A stretch of DNA of 34,001 nt from Chryseobacterium sp. MYb7. Its GTDB lineage: Bacteria; Bacteroidota; Bacteroidia; Flavobacteriales; Weeksellaceae. A program made the position numbers and the translations under genes. The stretch lies in assembly GCF_002979455.1 (NCBI RefSeq), contig NZ_PCOU01000041.1, forward strand, positions 1-34,001, written 5' to 3'. Of the stretch, positions 1-9,159 are shown piece after piece. Below the pieces are notes generated by a model. The model saw only the letters and a list, made by a program, of their open reading frames with translations. It was not told the DNA's origin and did not search any database. Position 1 is the stretch's first letter, and each line of letters starts with the position of its first letter.

Positions 1-241
1 CGCGAGGAGTATGAATGAATAGCAGGATGAAGCTCCTGAGAATGTTCGGGAGTGAGAGAGTCTGAGAGTGGGAGAGTAGGAATAGAAAAGGTTCTATCTA
101 TATTATATAGTATGGAGAAAAATTACAACGTTCTATCTAATATGCTTCCAGCAGCGGTTTTTCTTTTTATGATTCAAGTTTTCAACTATAAGAATAGATG
201 TAATAGTCAGAAAAACCGGCCTACATCTTTTTTTGATTCCT
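1..241. other. Intergenic stretch with purine-rich patch
   Basis: No convincing gene. Bases 1-90 are rich in G and A, with repeated GAGAGT and GGGAGA words. This resembles two other intergenic patches in the window (about 13978-14060 and 25396-25490). A 66-codon open frame (52-252) crosses the stretch, but its composition is not protein-like and it runs through the likely promoter of the next gene. Confidence 0.4.
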
Positions 242-249
242 TACATTTG
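242..249 (+). promoter_or_regulatory. Candidate Bacteroidetes -7 box for the M16 peptidase gene
   Basis: TACATTTG is an exact match to TAnnTTTG. I see no good -33 TTG at the usual 17-23 nt spacing, so this is a partial match. Transcription would start near 256, about 33 nt before the chosen start codon. Confidence 0.35.
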
Positions 250-288
250 TAGTGCATTCCGGATTCTAAGGAGTGAAATGAGTTTTAT

Positions 289-3156
289 ATGACAGACAGA
301 AAATATAAGGAAACGGTACATACTGATAAAAGCAATTACGAATATATTACGGTAACCCACGACGAAAATAACGTCAGAATCTATACTCTGAAAAATGGAT
401 TAAAGGTTTTTCTTGCCCAGAATTTTATTTCGCCAAGAATACAGACCTTTATTCCGGTAAGAACGGGAAGCAATAATGATCCATCCGATAATACCGGGCT
501 GGCTCACTACCTCGAACATATGATGTTTAAGGGTACTTCTAAAATAGGGACACAAAACTGGGAAAATGAAAAGGTGTTCCTTGATCAGATTTCGGAATTG
601 TATGAAACACACAAAGCTGAGCAGGATTCTGAAAAGAAAAAAGAGATCTATAAAAAGATAGACGAAGTTTCTCAGGAAGCCAGTCAATATGCTATTGCGA
701 ATGAATATGACAAAGCCATTTCTTCTCTGGGAGCCAGTGGTACCAATGCACATACATGGTTTGATGAAACAGTATACAAAAACAATATTCCGAATAATGA
801 GCTTGAGAAATGGCTAAAGATAGAAAAGGAAAGATTTTCTGAAATTGTACTTCGCCTTTTCCATACTGAGCTGGAATCTGTGTATGAGGAATTCAACAGG
901 GCACAGGATAACGACTCCAGACTTGTCAATTACGAATTGATGGACGCGCTTTTTCCTACCCATCCCAACGGGCAGCAAACCACATTAGGAAAGCCTGAAC
1001 ATTTGAAGAACCCTTCTATGAAGGCAATCCACAAATACTTTGATGAATATTATGTTCCTAATAATTATGCATTGGTATTGGTAGGAGATCTTGATTTTGA
1101 AAAAACCATTCAATTAATTGACCTGTATTTTGGCAGCTTACCTTATAAGGAGCTTCCTAAGAAAACTCCTATTATAGAGAAGCCAATCAGAGAAATTATA
1201 AAAAGAACGGTAAAAAGCCCTACTACTCCACGCACCCAGCTGGCATGGAGAACAGACAACTACGGAACCCGTGAAGCCATGCTGGCAGACATCACTGCCA
1301 ATATCCTCAGCAACAGAGGGGAAGCTGGATTGTTGGATCTGCACATCAATCAGACTCAAAAAATGCTTTGGGCACAGGCTTTTTCTGTGGGATTGAAACA
1401 ATATGGTTATTTCTCCATCGTTGCGGTTCCTAAGGAAACTCAAACGCTGGAAGAAGCAAAGAACATTGTATTGGAAGAGATTGAACTGATCAAAAAAGGA
1501 GATTTCCCAGACTGGATGTTACCCGCTATCATTAATGATTTCAAACTTCAAAGAATGAAAAGCCTTGAAACTTCGGAAGGACTGGCCACCAATCTTTATG
1601 ATACCTATATAAAAGGAAGGACCTGGGAACAGGAACTGAATGAAATGGATGAGTATGCTTCTTTTACAAAGGAGGATGTAATCAATTTTGCAAAGGAGTT
1701 TTTCAAAGAAAACTATGTGATCATTGATAAGGAAAAAGGAGTCAACGACAGATTGATCAGAGTTGAAAATCCCGGAATTACTCCTATTAAAATCAATCGT
1801 GATAGCCAGTCTGAGTTTTTAACAGAAATTTTAGCAGATAAAACGGAGGATATACAACCTGTATTCATCAACTATAAAAAAGAAATTACTACTGCTGATG
1901 TGAAAGGAAAGAAACTGAGCTTTGTTAAAAATAAATACAACGATATTGCTCAGGCTCACTTTATTTTTCCTTTTGGTAGTGATAATGACAGAGATCTGGC
2001 CATTTCAACTCAGTTGCTTCAGTATTTAGGAACAGATCAATTTTCTCCTGAAGATTTAAAAAAGGAATTTTTTAAAATCGGGGTTACTAATGATTTTAAA
2101 ACAACCCATGACCAGCTGACCATCACCTTAAGCGGGCTTGAAGAGAATATAGAAAAAGGAATTGCTCTTCTTCAGCACTGGATGACTGATGTAAAACCCG
2201 ATCAGGATATTTACAACCAGTTTGTAAAAAGTGTAATAGAAAACCGCCAGGCTGTTAAAAAGGATAAAAACCGTATCATGACTGCCCTTACCAATTATAC
2301 CAAACTGGGCAGTACCTCACGTTTTACCAATGTTATTTCTAAAGAAGAACTTGAAAGCAGCACTGCGGAAGTATTTACAGACAGAATGAAAAATCTGTTT
2401 AAAGCTCCTTATCAGATTTTCTTTTATGGGAAAAATTTTGAGCATTTCAATGGATACATCGATAAATATGTTGAAACAGAAAGCATTATAATTCCTGAAG
2501 CGAAACAATATCCTGAGCCTGATACAGGTGGAAATGTTTATTTCATTAATTATGATATGGTTCAGGTAGAAATGAGTAAGATTGGAAAAGGAAATGAAGT
2601 AGATCCACAATACTTTGGTAAAGTAAATGTATTCAATGAATATTTTGGAAGAGGATTATCTTCCATTGTTTTCCAGGAAATGCGTGAGAGCAAAAGTCTT
2701 GCTTATTCTGCTTATGTTTCCTATGCTGCCAATTCAGAATTGAAACACCCTGATTACGTTACCACTTATATCGGAACACAGCCTGATAAGCTTATGATTG
2801 CTGTTGACACCCTTAATGAGCTAATGGAAGAACTTCCTGAAGTACCTATTCAGTTTGAAAATGCCAGAAACGCTGCCCTTAAGCAGATAGCTTCTACAAG
2901 AGTAAGCCGTGAAAATGTATTTTTCAATACGTTGAATCTGAAGAAGCTGAATATCTATCATGATTTCAGAAAAAATATTTATGAGCAGATTCAGGATCTG
3001 AAATTTGAAGATATGAAAGTATTTTATAAAACGAGAATCCAATCTGTTCATTTCAATACAGCCATTCTCGGTAAAAAAGAAAATCTGGATATGGACGCTG
3101 TCAATAAAATGGGAACATTTAAAGAAGTAAGTCTGAAAGATATTTTTGGACATTAA
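289..3156 (+). CDS. M16 family zinc metallopeptidase (insulinase/pitrilysin-like)
   Basis: This is a 955-residue M16 peptidase. The zinc-binding inverted motif HYLEH lies at residues 73-77, where His73 and His77 are ligands and Glu76 is the catalytic base. The third ligand should be a Glu in the ELESVYEEF segment near residues 196-201. An insertion at about 85-145 separates them, so the spacing exceeds the roughly 76 residues of classical members. The length fits two fused M16 halves: an active N-terminal half and a C-terminal half without the motif that closes the chamber. I see no signal peptide or lipobox, so the location is uncertain; many Bacteroidetes relatives are exported. Start: ATG 289 overlaps the stop of a tiny frame (ATG 278 to TGA 292), and an AAGGAG at 268-273 sits nearer that upstream ATG. 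The gene ends at a strong terminator. The substrate cannot be told from sequence. Confidence 0.92.
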   Translation: MTDRKYKETVHTDKSNYEYITVTHDENNVRIYTLKNGLKVFLAQNFISPRIQTFIPVRTGSNNDPSDNTGLAHYLEHMMFKGTSKIGTQNWENEKVFLDQISELYETHKAEQDSEKKKEIYKKIDEVSQEASQYAIANEYDKAISSLGASGTNAHTWFDETVYKNNIPNNELEKWLKIEKERFSEIVLRLFHTELESVYEEFNRAQDNDSRLVNYELMDALFPTHPNGQQTTLGKPEHLKNPSMKAIHKYFDEYYVPNNYALVLVGDLDFEKTIQLIDLYFGSLPYKELPKKTPIIEKPIREIIKRTVKSPTTPRTQLAWRTDNYGTREAMLADITANILSNRGEAGLLDLHINQTQKMLWAQAFSVGLKQYGYFSIVAVPKETQTLEEAKNIVLEEIELIKKGDFPDWMLPAIINDFKLQRMKSLETSEGLATNLYDTYIKGRTWEQELNEMDEYASFTKEDVINFAKEFFKENYVIIDKEKGVNDRLIRVENPGITPIKINRDSQSEFLTEILADKTEDIQPVFINYKKEITTADVKGKKLSFVKNKYNDIAQAHFIFPFGSDNDRDLAISTQLLQYLGTDQFSPEDLKKEFFKIGVTNDFKTTHDQLTITLSGLEENIEKGIALLQHWMTDVKPDQDIYNQFVKSVIENRQAVKKDKNRIMTALTNYTKLGSTSRFTNVISKEELESSTAEVFTDRMKNLFKAPYQIFFYGKNFEHFNGYIDKYVETESIIIPEAKQYPEPDTGGNVYFINYDMVQVEMSKIGKGNEVDPQYFGKVNVFNEYFGRGLSSIVFQEMRESKSLAYSAYVSYAANSELKHPDYVTTYIGTQPDKLMIAVDTLNELMEELPEVPIQFENARNAALKQIASTRVSRENVFFNTLNLKKLNIYHDFRKNIYEQIQDLKFEDMKVFYKTRIQSVHFNTAILGKKENLDMDAVNKMGTFKEVSLKDIFGH

Positions 3157-3200
3157 AAAAACAAACCGCCTGATAGCATTATCAGGCGGTTTGTTTTTTT
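3157..3200 (+). terminator. Rho-independent terminator, M16 gene
   Basis: A perfect stem, AACAAACCGCCTGATA pairing with TATCAGGCGGTTTGTT around a GCAT loop, is followed by a T run. The A run on the other side makes it usable for the convergent minus-strand gene as well. Confidence 0.9.
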
Positions 3201-3265
3201 ATAAATGATCAATGATAATTGATGAATAATCATTCATAACTCATCATTTATAATTCATAATTTTT

Positions 3266-4342
3266 TTACGTCATCATACAATCTCCGTCACCATCCTGGT
3301 AATTGGGATTAAAATCCTTCGGAATCAGTTCCAATAAGTCCTTATGGAACAGATATTCTCTGTTGAAATCCCGTTCATAGATATGAGAAAATGCTTTTGA
3401 TTGTTGTATGGCCTTGTTTAGTTGGGTTTGATAGCTTGTAAATGCTTTTATTTTATTCGAAACAATGAAGTAATTTAAAAACCGGACAACCTCATCTAGA
3501 TCAGTATTTGAAAAGAGGTAAGGAATTTTAAGATACCCGTCTCGAAGTTGTAATAGAATGCAGGCTTTGAATGTATTATTTTGGTCAAAGATCTTGATCC
3601 AGAAATATTTAAAAGTCCCTGCAAAGCTTGAAAAAAAATATTTTTCATCTTTTTTGCCTTCTAAAACCCATGGCTGATTTATAAAAGTATTGATTTCGTC
3701 TGCGTTGCGTACTCCTGAAAATTCATTGATGAAATCAGCACTTTCTTTATCTATACGATCAAGCATTTCATATTTGAAATCTGGCTTCTTTATAGGCAAG
3801 TTCTTTATTGATACTAATAAATTAGCCGCAGCATCCAAAGTCTGAAAAAGAGGTTTCAGAGCCTTGGTTTCCGGTTTTTTTTCAGGAATCATTTTGGCTG
3901 CGTCAGTTTTGAAATAATACCTCTTCCCATCTTTAGGAAAGACATATTCAAAAACACCTATAATATTGTAGAGTGCTTCTGCTTCTTTGGTAAATTCAGT
4001 GATGGCAATTCTGCCTTCATATTCTTCAAAAACCTTTTTCAACAGAGCTTTTGCCGGTCTTTTTTTTCTGTATTCAGGGTTTACATATAAAGTGCTCAGC
4101 CATGCATAACGGATTTGTTTACCGTCAATAACAAAACAGTCCGGAAAACATCCTACATAACCGATCAGTTTTTCTTCATCAAAAGCAAGAATAAGAAGGG
4201 TATCTTCGTCTGTTGCCTTAGTATTTTTCATGTGGGATAAAGCCCGATGCTTTGTAATCGGAAGAAAATCATATTGCTGAAAAGCTCCGGAGGATATAAA
4301 ATCTTCCAGTTCTCTTCTGTTGAATGTTTTCAGCGCTATCAT
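3266..4342 (-). CDS. GNAT-like acyltransferase family protein
   Basis: This 358-residue protein looks like a GNAT-type acetyltransferase in its first 130 residues. It has a strand (LIGYVGCFPD), then WLSTLYVNPEYRKKRPAKAL, which matches the acetyl-CoA-binding strand and Arg/Gly-loop region of the fold, although the usual Q/RxxGxG/A is degenerate (RKKRPAKA). The second half (about 150-358) may be another GNAT-like domain but has no clear motif. Its ATG overlaps the stop of the upstream polysaccharide deacetylase as ATGA, so the two are translationally coupled and probably act in one pathway, plausibly modification of a cell-surface glycan. I infer that pathway; the substrate is unknown. Confidence 0.7.
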   Translation of the reverse strand: MIALKTFNRRELEDFISSGAFQQYDFLPITKHRALSHMKNTKATDEDTLLILAFDEEKLIGYVGCFPDCFVIDGKQIRYAWLSTLYVNPEYRKKRPAKALLKKVFEEYEGRIAITEFTKEAEALYNIIGVFEYVFPKDGKRYYFKTDAAKMIPEKKPETKALKPLFQTLDAAANLLVSIKNLPIKKPDFKYEMLDRIDKESADFINEFSGVRNADEINTFINQPWVLEGKKDEKYFFSSFAGTFKYFWIKIFDQNNTFKACILLQLRDGYLKIPYLFSNTDLDEVVRFLNYFIVSNKIKAFTSYQTQLNKAIQQSKAFSHIYERDFNREYLFHKDLLELIPKDFNPNYQDGDGDCMMT

Positions 4343-5340
4343 TCTCTAACAATCATATTTTTATTGATCAGCTTTTTCAGTCTGAAATAAGCTATTTCCT
4401 TTTTCAGGATCTGGGCTCCGCTCTCTCCCATTTCCATTGGAATCCTCTGGAAATTTCTTTTCACGCTATCCAGCTTTACTCCTGCACATCCGAAACTGCA
4501 ATATATTTCTTCGTTTTTAAAGAGTTCATCAAAAAAATCTTTCTTCACTTCAAAATCGGTAAACGGAAATGCAAAAGTTTCGTACAGGAAGTCGTTTTCT
4601 TTTAAATAAGCAAAAGTCTTGTCTGTTGTTTCCATCTGTTCTTTCAAAGATAAGTCTCCATATTTTGGATGATCCCAACTATGCGAAGAGATTCCGAAAC
4701 CTTTTCGGGTAACCTCTTTTAATTCTTCTGTACTTAAATAAGGTTTAAATTCTTTAGAATACGCTTTAAAATCTACCTCAAGTTTTGATGCAAGCTGGTC
4801 CAGAATATCTTTTTCCTGATAATTAACGGATAAAATTTTCTTTTGTACAATCCCTTTCTCAACATGACTGTCGATAGAAAATACACGATAAATTTCCGGA
4901 TCTATGGTTTTATTTTTCTCAACAGCATCGGCAAGAAGGCTTGCTTTACACCTGAACATCATTTCTTCATTGTCTATGAAAGCCGGATTGATAAAATTGC
5001 AGGCATATATTCCCTTTCGTTCCAAAATGGGAGCTGCAACCTCATAAAATTCTCTGAAACCATCATCAAAAGTAAGAAGGGCAATCTTTTTCTTAGGTTT
5101 AAAATTCCCGGACCTATAATCTTTGAACTCCTGCCAATCTACAAACTGAAAATTCTTTGCAATATGATCAAGATCTTCTTCAAACTGCCTTCTATTCTTG
5201 TAACGGATGATATGTTTTAAATGAGGAAGTTCTTTATCGGAAACACTGTGATAAAGCGGTAAACAGTAATCCAGCGGAAAAGATTTCCCGATATGATCAG
5301 ATTCGAAAGCTGCCAAAACACTGATAATCATGTCTTTCAT
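4339..5340 (-). CDS. Polysaccharide deacetylase (NodB/CE4) family protein
   Basis: A 333-residue carbohydrate esterase family 4 protein. Motif 1, TFDDG, is at residues 90-94 and supplies the catalytic base and a metal-binding Asp. Motif 2, SHSWDHP, is at 219-225 and supplies the two metal-binding His. Some 125 residues lie between them, more than in compact NodB domains, so there is an insertion (about 121-205). No signal peptide is evident, which suggests cytoplasmic action, perhaps on a precursor of a surface glycan. It shares a four-base ATGA overlap with the GNAT-like gene downstream. It begins just 12 nt after the dpp11 terminator hairpin, so its own promoter is not obvious and expression may depend on read-through. 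Confidence 0.85.
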   Translation of the reverse strand: MKDMIISVLAAFESDHIGKSFPLDYCLPLYHSVSDKELPHLKHIIRYKNRRQFEEDLDHIAKNFQFVDWQEFKDYRSGNFKPKKKIALLTFDDGFREFYEVAAPILERKGIYACNFINPAFIDNEEMMFRCKASLLADAVEKNKTIDPEIYRVFSIDSHVEKGIVQKKILSVNYQEKDILDQLASKLEVDFKAYSKEFKPYLSTEELKEVTRKGFGISSHSWDHPKYGDLSLKEQMETTDKTFAYLKENDFLYETFAFPFTDFEVKKDFFDELFKNEEIYCSFGCAGVKLDSVKRNFQRIPMEMGESGAQILKKEIAYFRLKKLINKNMIVRE

Positions 5341-5351
5341 CCTATTCTAAA

Positions 5352-5392
5352 TAAAAAAGAATCTATTCAAAACTCAGTTCAAATAGATTCTT
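5352..5392 (-). terminator. Rho-independent terminator, dpp11
   Basis: On the minus strand AAGAATCTATT pairs with AATAGATTCTT (11 bp, 14-nt loop), followed by a T run. It lies directly after the dpp11 stop and directly before the deacetylase start codon. Confidence 0.75.
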
Positions 5393-5411
5393 AAAGGTAT
5401 AACTTTTAAAA

Positions 5412-7550
5412 TTATTTTATAATCTTCATTTCATCAACAAGCCACTTTGAGTCTGCGAACTTATCGATGATGAAAAGGATATATTTTGTATCTACCATGA
5501 TGTTTCTACTGAAACGCGGATCATAGTTGATATCACTCATTGTTCCCTCCCACTGTCTGTCGAAGTTCAGCCCAACAAGGTTTCCGTTGGCATCAAGAGC
5601 AGGGCTCCCTGAGTTACCTCCTGTTGTATGGTTGGTAGCAGTGAATCCTACAGGAACATCACCTGTTTTATCTTTATAAATTCCGTAATCTTTTTTGTTG
5701 TAAAGATCAATCAGTTTCTTTGGAACATCGAATTCATAATCTCCAGGAACATATTTTTCCATAACTCCGGCAAGGTGAGTCTGATATCCATAAGAAACGG
5801 CATCTCTAGGCGTAGAACCTTTTACTTTACCATACGTTACACGAAGCGTTGAGTTCGCATCCGGGAAGAATTTTCTGTCTTTATCCGTCTGCATCTGCTG
5901 TGCCATGAACTTTTTCTGCAAAGCATCAATTTTTGCCTGCATTGAAGTGTATTGCGGATCTGCAGTTTTCATATACGTTTCTTTCATAGAAACATATAAT
6001 TGGTAAATTGGATCTTTCTTTAGAGTTTTGATTAATTTATCCTGATTAGAAAACGCTTTATCAATATCTGTAGTCAATGCTCCTCCGTTTACAGCAGTTC
6101 TTCCTGTAATAACAGAGTTTTTAGACATATCTTCAATGACAGGAATATTGGCATTCTCATCTTTATATTTGCTGAATCCTGCCGGTAAAAACTGTGGCGC
6201 CGTTTTATTAACGTATAAAGCCAATAGTTTTGCCGTTACTTTAGCATCAAGCTCTGCGCTGTAATCTTTGTAGAAAGAAGTTAATTTTGTTTTTAACTTG
6301 GCAAGTTCCTTTTCATCCATTCTTCCAGCTTCTACAGAAGCTACGAAATCATAATAATCTCCGGCAAGCTTTAATGTTTCGGCATTTTTCACTACTTCTG
6401 TGTAGTAAGCATTGTTTAATGCGTAAGGAGCCTGATCATTGTACAGTTTATTCAACTGATCCAAAGTAGTTTTGATCTCTGGATTTTTAGCGACCAAAGA
6501 ACCTTCGTACATTACTTTCTTTTCTACCGCATTGGATTTTTTCAACCCTTCCACTTCACCGATCCATTTTTTCCAATAGTTGGCTACAGAAGCATATTTT
6601 GAAGCATATTTAATACGCGTTTCGTTATCAACACGCATTTTTTCGTCAAGAGTTTTCAAAGCAACATCACGTACCGCAATTCTAGCAGGGTCAATATCCT
6701 TCATGATTTTCTCAACACCTACCGCAGGAAGATATTCCGTAGTTTTTCCCGGGAATCCGAATACAAAAGTAAAGTCGTTTTCATTTTTATCTTTGATAGA
6801 AACCGGTAAGTAGTGTTTTGGAACGTAAGGAACATTATCTTTTGAATATTCTGCAGGTCTGTTGTTCTTGTCTGCATAGATTCTGAACATAGAGAAATCT
6901 CCGGTATGTCTTGGCCAAACCCAGTTGTCCGTATCACTTCCGAATTTCCCGATGCTTTGAGGCGGTGCTCCTACAAGACGGATATCTTTATATGTTTCGA
7001 TGGTATAGGCGTAGTATTTGTTTCCATAATACATAGGCTTTACCATGATGGACTGGTAAGATTCAATTTTCTGAGCGTTTTTATAAACCTCAATATTATT
7101 GTTGATCTTTTTCGTAAGTTCAGGTTCTGTAAGATTGTCTGTACCTTCTAAAATCTGATCAGTAGCTTCTTTTATATCTACAATAAAATCTACTTTTACT
7201 CCCGGGTTAGGAAGTTCACCTTCTGTATTTTTTGCCCAGAATCCGTTAGAAAGAAGATCATTCTGAACGGTAGAATGTGCCTGAATTTGACCGAAGCCAC
7301 AGTGGTGGTTCGTTAAAAGCAGTCCTTTAGGCGAAATAATTTCTGCAGTACATCCGCCATTAAACTGTACTACCGCATCTTTAATGCTTGGTTTCTGAGG
7401 GTTGAAAATATCTTTTGCAGAAATCTTCATTCCCAAATCCTTCATTTCCTTTTCATTCAGCTCTGTAGGGATCCACATTCCGCCATATTGTTGTGCAAAT
7501 GCCATTGCAGCAGGCAAAAGAAATACAGATAAAAGTATCTTTTTTGTCAT
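5412..7550 (-). CDS. dpp11: S46 family dipeptidyl peptidase, DPP11 type (Asp/Glu-specific)
   Basis: A secreted serine dipeptidyl peptidase of family S46, 712 residues from ATG 7550. A TTG six bases upstream would add two residues but is less likely. The N-terminus is a signal peptide ending near AFAQQ. The catalytic His is in TNHHCG (His83), the Asp lies in the DTDNW...HTGDF segment (about 206-218), and the Ser is in GGNSGSP (Ser647). Eighteen residues after that Ser is Arg665. In the family this position is Arg in DPP11 (Arg673 of the Porphyromonas enzyme, 18 after Ser655), which recognises acidic P1 residues, and Gly in DPP7. I therefore infer cleavage of dipeptides after Asp or Glu in the periplasm, feeding peptide catabolism. 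It is a single-gene unit with its own terminator. Confidence 0.9.
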   Translation of the reverse strand: MTKKILLSVFLLPAAMAFAQQYGGMWIPTELNEKEMKDLGMKISAKDIFNPQKPSIKDAVVQFNGGCTAEIISPKGLLLTNHHCGFGQIQAHSTVQNDLLSNGFWAKNTEGELPNPGVKVDFIVDIKEATDQILEGTDNLTEPELTKKINNNIEVYKNAQKIESYQSIMVKPMYYGNKYYAYTIETYKDIRLVGAPPQSIGKFGSDTDNWVWPRHTGDFSMFRIYADKNNRPAEYSKDNVPYVPKHYLPVSIKDKNENDFTFVFGFPGKTTEYLPAVGVEKIMKDIDPARIAVRDVALKTLDEKMRVDNETRIKYASKYASVANYWKKWIGEVEGLKKSNAVEKKVMYEGSLVAKNPEIKTTLDQLNKLYNDQAPYALNNAYYTEVVKNAETLKLAGDYYDFVASVEAGRMDEKELAKLKTKLTSFYKDYSAELDAKVTAKLLALYVNKTAPQFLPAGFSKYKDENANIPVIEDMSKNSVITGRTAVNGGALTTDIDKAFSNQDKLIKTLKKDPIYQLYVSMKETYMKTADPQYTSMQAKIDALQKKFMAQQMQTDKDRKFFPDANSTLRVTYGKVKGSTPRDAVSYGYQTHLAGVMEKYVPGDYEFDVPKKLIDLYNKKDYGIYKDKTGDVPVGFTATNHTTGGNSGSPALDANGNLVGLNFDRQWEGTMSDINYDPRFSRNIMVDTKYILFIIDKFADSKWLVDEMKIIK

Positions 7551-7858
7551 AATCAAAATTTTGCCCCAATTTACAAAGAAAAATAGGAATAGGCTTTATA
7601 AAACACGCGGAAAAGTTATTATGAGGCTATTTTTAAAAAGATGAATAGCCTATAGTGAATTTTGCTTCGCAAGTGAATGGTGAATTTTTATGATCATATG
7701 GCACTTCCAGGTTTATTGTAAATTCATTAAAAATTGACAAGTGAAGTGAACTGACCATTCACGATTCATCATTCACTCATTCTATCCTTTCCCTCTGGCG
7801 TAATTTTTGTTGATTGGAAGTAACTTTATTACTAAAAAACATATTTAAATCAATTATT
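7551..7858. other. Divergent intergenic region with inverted repeat
   Basis: This 308-bp region lies between dpp11 (-) and the NlpE-like gene (+). It holds a short stem, AGGCTATT/AATAGCCT (7624-7651). It also holds a long-range inverted repeat, GTGAATGGTGAAT (7673-7685) against ATTCATCATTCAC (7764-7776), with one mismatch, inside a tract built from TGAATG/ATTCAC words. I see no gene. No clean promoter pair could be assigned for either side. Confidence 0.5.
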
Positions 7859-8347
7859 ATGATGAAAAGCAAAATGCTCATGTTGGGAATGGCATCTGTT
7901 CTATTACTTGCTTCATGTACTAAAAAAGAAACTACCGAAACTACGGCTACCACAACAGATTCTGCTACAGCTGTACAACCTGCTTCTACAGACAGTATCA
8001 CTAAAGCAACTCCTACAGCAGCAGGTGACACTTCTGAAAATGCTTTAGACTGGGCAGGCACTTATGAAGCGACAGTTCCTTGTGCTGACTGCCCGGGAAT
8101 CAAGACTTCTTTAACATTGAACAATGACAAAACATTCAGCATTAGTGAAGAATATCTTGATAGAAATTCAAAAAATCAGGATAAAGGAACTTTTGCATGG
8201 GATGCTACGGGAAGCATGATTACTTTAAAAGGAAAATATGCCAACTATAAGTATAAAGTGGGTGAAAATATGCTGATCCAGCTGGATATGGAAGGAAAAG
8301 AAATTGACGGTCCCAATAAGGATCTTTATGTATTCAAGAAAAAATAA
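7859..8347 (+). CDS. NlpE-like copper-homeostasis/stress lipoprotein
   Basis: A 162-residue lipoprotein. The signal peptide ends in a lipobox (LLLASC), followed by a Thr/Ser-rich linker (about residues 22-60). The domain after it begins WAGTYEATVPCADCPGI. Its CxxC within a PCADCPGI motif is characteristic of the NlpE N-terminal domain, a small beta-barrel. In enterobacteria NlpE signals envelope stress and copper through Cpx; in Bacteroidetes the partner is unknown, so only the fold is claimed. Start: tandem ATGs at 7859 and 7862. I take the first, because a longer in-frame extension (from TTG 7814) would place charged and hydrophobic residues ahead of a perfect lipoprotein signal. A TTCG-loop terminator overlaps the stop. 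Confidence 0.85.
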   Translation: MMKSKMLMLGMASVLLLASCTKKETTETTATTTDSATAVQPASTDSITKATPTAAGDTSENALDWAGTYEATVPCADCPGIKTSLTLNNDKTFSISEEYLDRNSKNQDKGTFAWDATGSMITLKGKYANYKYKVGENMLIQLDMEGKEIDGPNKDLYVFKKK

Positions 8348-8375
8348 AATTAAAGGCTTCGGCCTTTAATTTTTG
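8346..8375 (+). terminator. Bidirectional terminator with TTCG tetraloop
   Basis: AAATTAAAGGC, TTCG, GCCTTTAATTT is a perfect 11-bp stem with a stable tetraloop and T runs on both strands. It serves the NlpE-like gene (+) and mgtC (-), which converge here. Confidence 0.9.
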
Positions 8376-8387
8376 CTTATATCTTAT

Positions 8388-9035
8388 CTAAAACTGATAA
8401 CCTTTGATTTTCGGATCATCTACCAAACGTCTGGTTAAGCCTTCATGATGGCTATTTTTTCCAGTAACTCTCCAGATCACTGTAAAACCTTCCTGTGAAT
8501 ACTGCTGCCTGATCATCAGATAGGCTAATCGATTTTCTTTAAAGATATTCTCACAATATTTAATATCCGCTGAACTGTTGACGGCTATTTTGTATTCCCT
8601 GATTTTATTATAATTATCAATAAAACTCTGCAAATAAGTTAAAGCACTCAAAATAATCAACACCAAAGCAGTCCCCAACATGGCAATATAAACATATCCT
8701 GAACCTACCGCCATTCCTATGGAAGCAGTTGCCCAAATAGTTGTTGCAGTGGTAATCCCTTCAATTTTATTATCTCCTTTAAAAATAACACCAGCTCCCA
8801 GAAATCCGATTCCTGTGATAATATTGGCAGCTAAACGGTCCGGATTGGCCACACCTATTTTGATGGAAAGTATCGTAAACAGGCAGGCGCCGAAACAAAC
8901 CAGAATAAAAGTTCTAAGCCCGGCAGATTTATTACGGTATTCACGTTCAGCACCAATGAACAGTCCTAAAATAACGGAAATAAGGATAAGCAGTAATTCG
9001 TTTTTAACAGCATAATGGTCCTGAAGAAAATCCAT
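8388..9035 (-). CDS. mgtC: MgtC/SapB family membrane protein
   Basis: A 215-residue inner-membrane protein of the MgtC family. The family signature is clear: GAEREYRNKSAGLRTFILVC followed by RLAANIITGIGFLGAGVIFK and GITTATTIWATASIG. Hydrophobic segments cover roughly residues 10-150, and a soluble C-terminal domain follows (about 155-215). MgtC proteins act in adaptation to low magnesium and in control of F-type ATP synthase in pathogens; the role here is not shown by sequence. Start: I prefer ATG 9035 over the in-frame TTG at 9044. It is convergent with the NlpE-like gene and shares its terminator. Confidence 0.9.
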   Translation of the reverse strand: MDFLQDHYAVKNELLLILISVILGLFIGAEREYRNKSAGLRTFILVCFGACLFTILSIKIGVANPDRLAANIITGIGFLGAGVIFKGDNKIEGITTATTIWATASIGMAVGSGYVYIAMLGTALVLIILSALTYLQSFIDNYNKIREYKIAVNSSADIKYCENIFKENRLAYLMIRQQYSQEGFTVIWRVTGKNSHHEGLTRRLVDDPKIKGYQF

Positions 9036-9159
9036 TTTTTTCAATTTAAGCGTAGAATAAAATTACGACAAAAAATCCATCTGTAAAGCGATCAATCAAC
9101 TTTGTTTAGGGTAAGAAGATTTTATTGGACTGAAAAACTTTCGTAATATTACAGATTAA

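Noticed and set aside
52..252. 66-codon frame at the window start
   Set aside because: Overlaps the -7 box of the M16 gene, has no family resemblance and runs through a purine-rich low-complexity patch.
5412..7556. DPP7 identity for the S46 peptidase
   Set aside because: DPP7 has Gly 18 residues after the catalytic Ser; here it is Arg.
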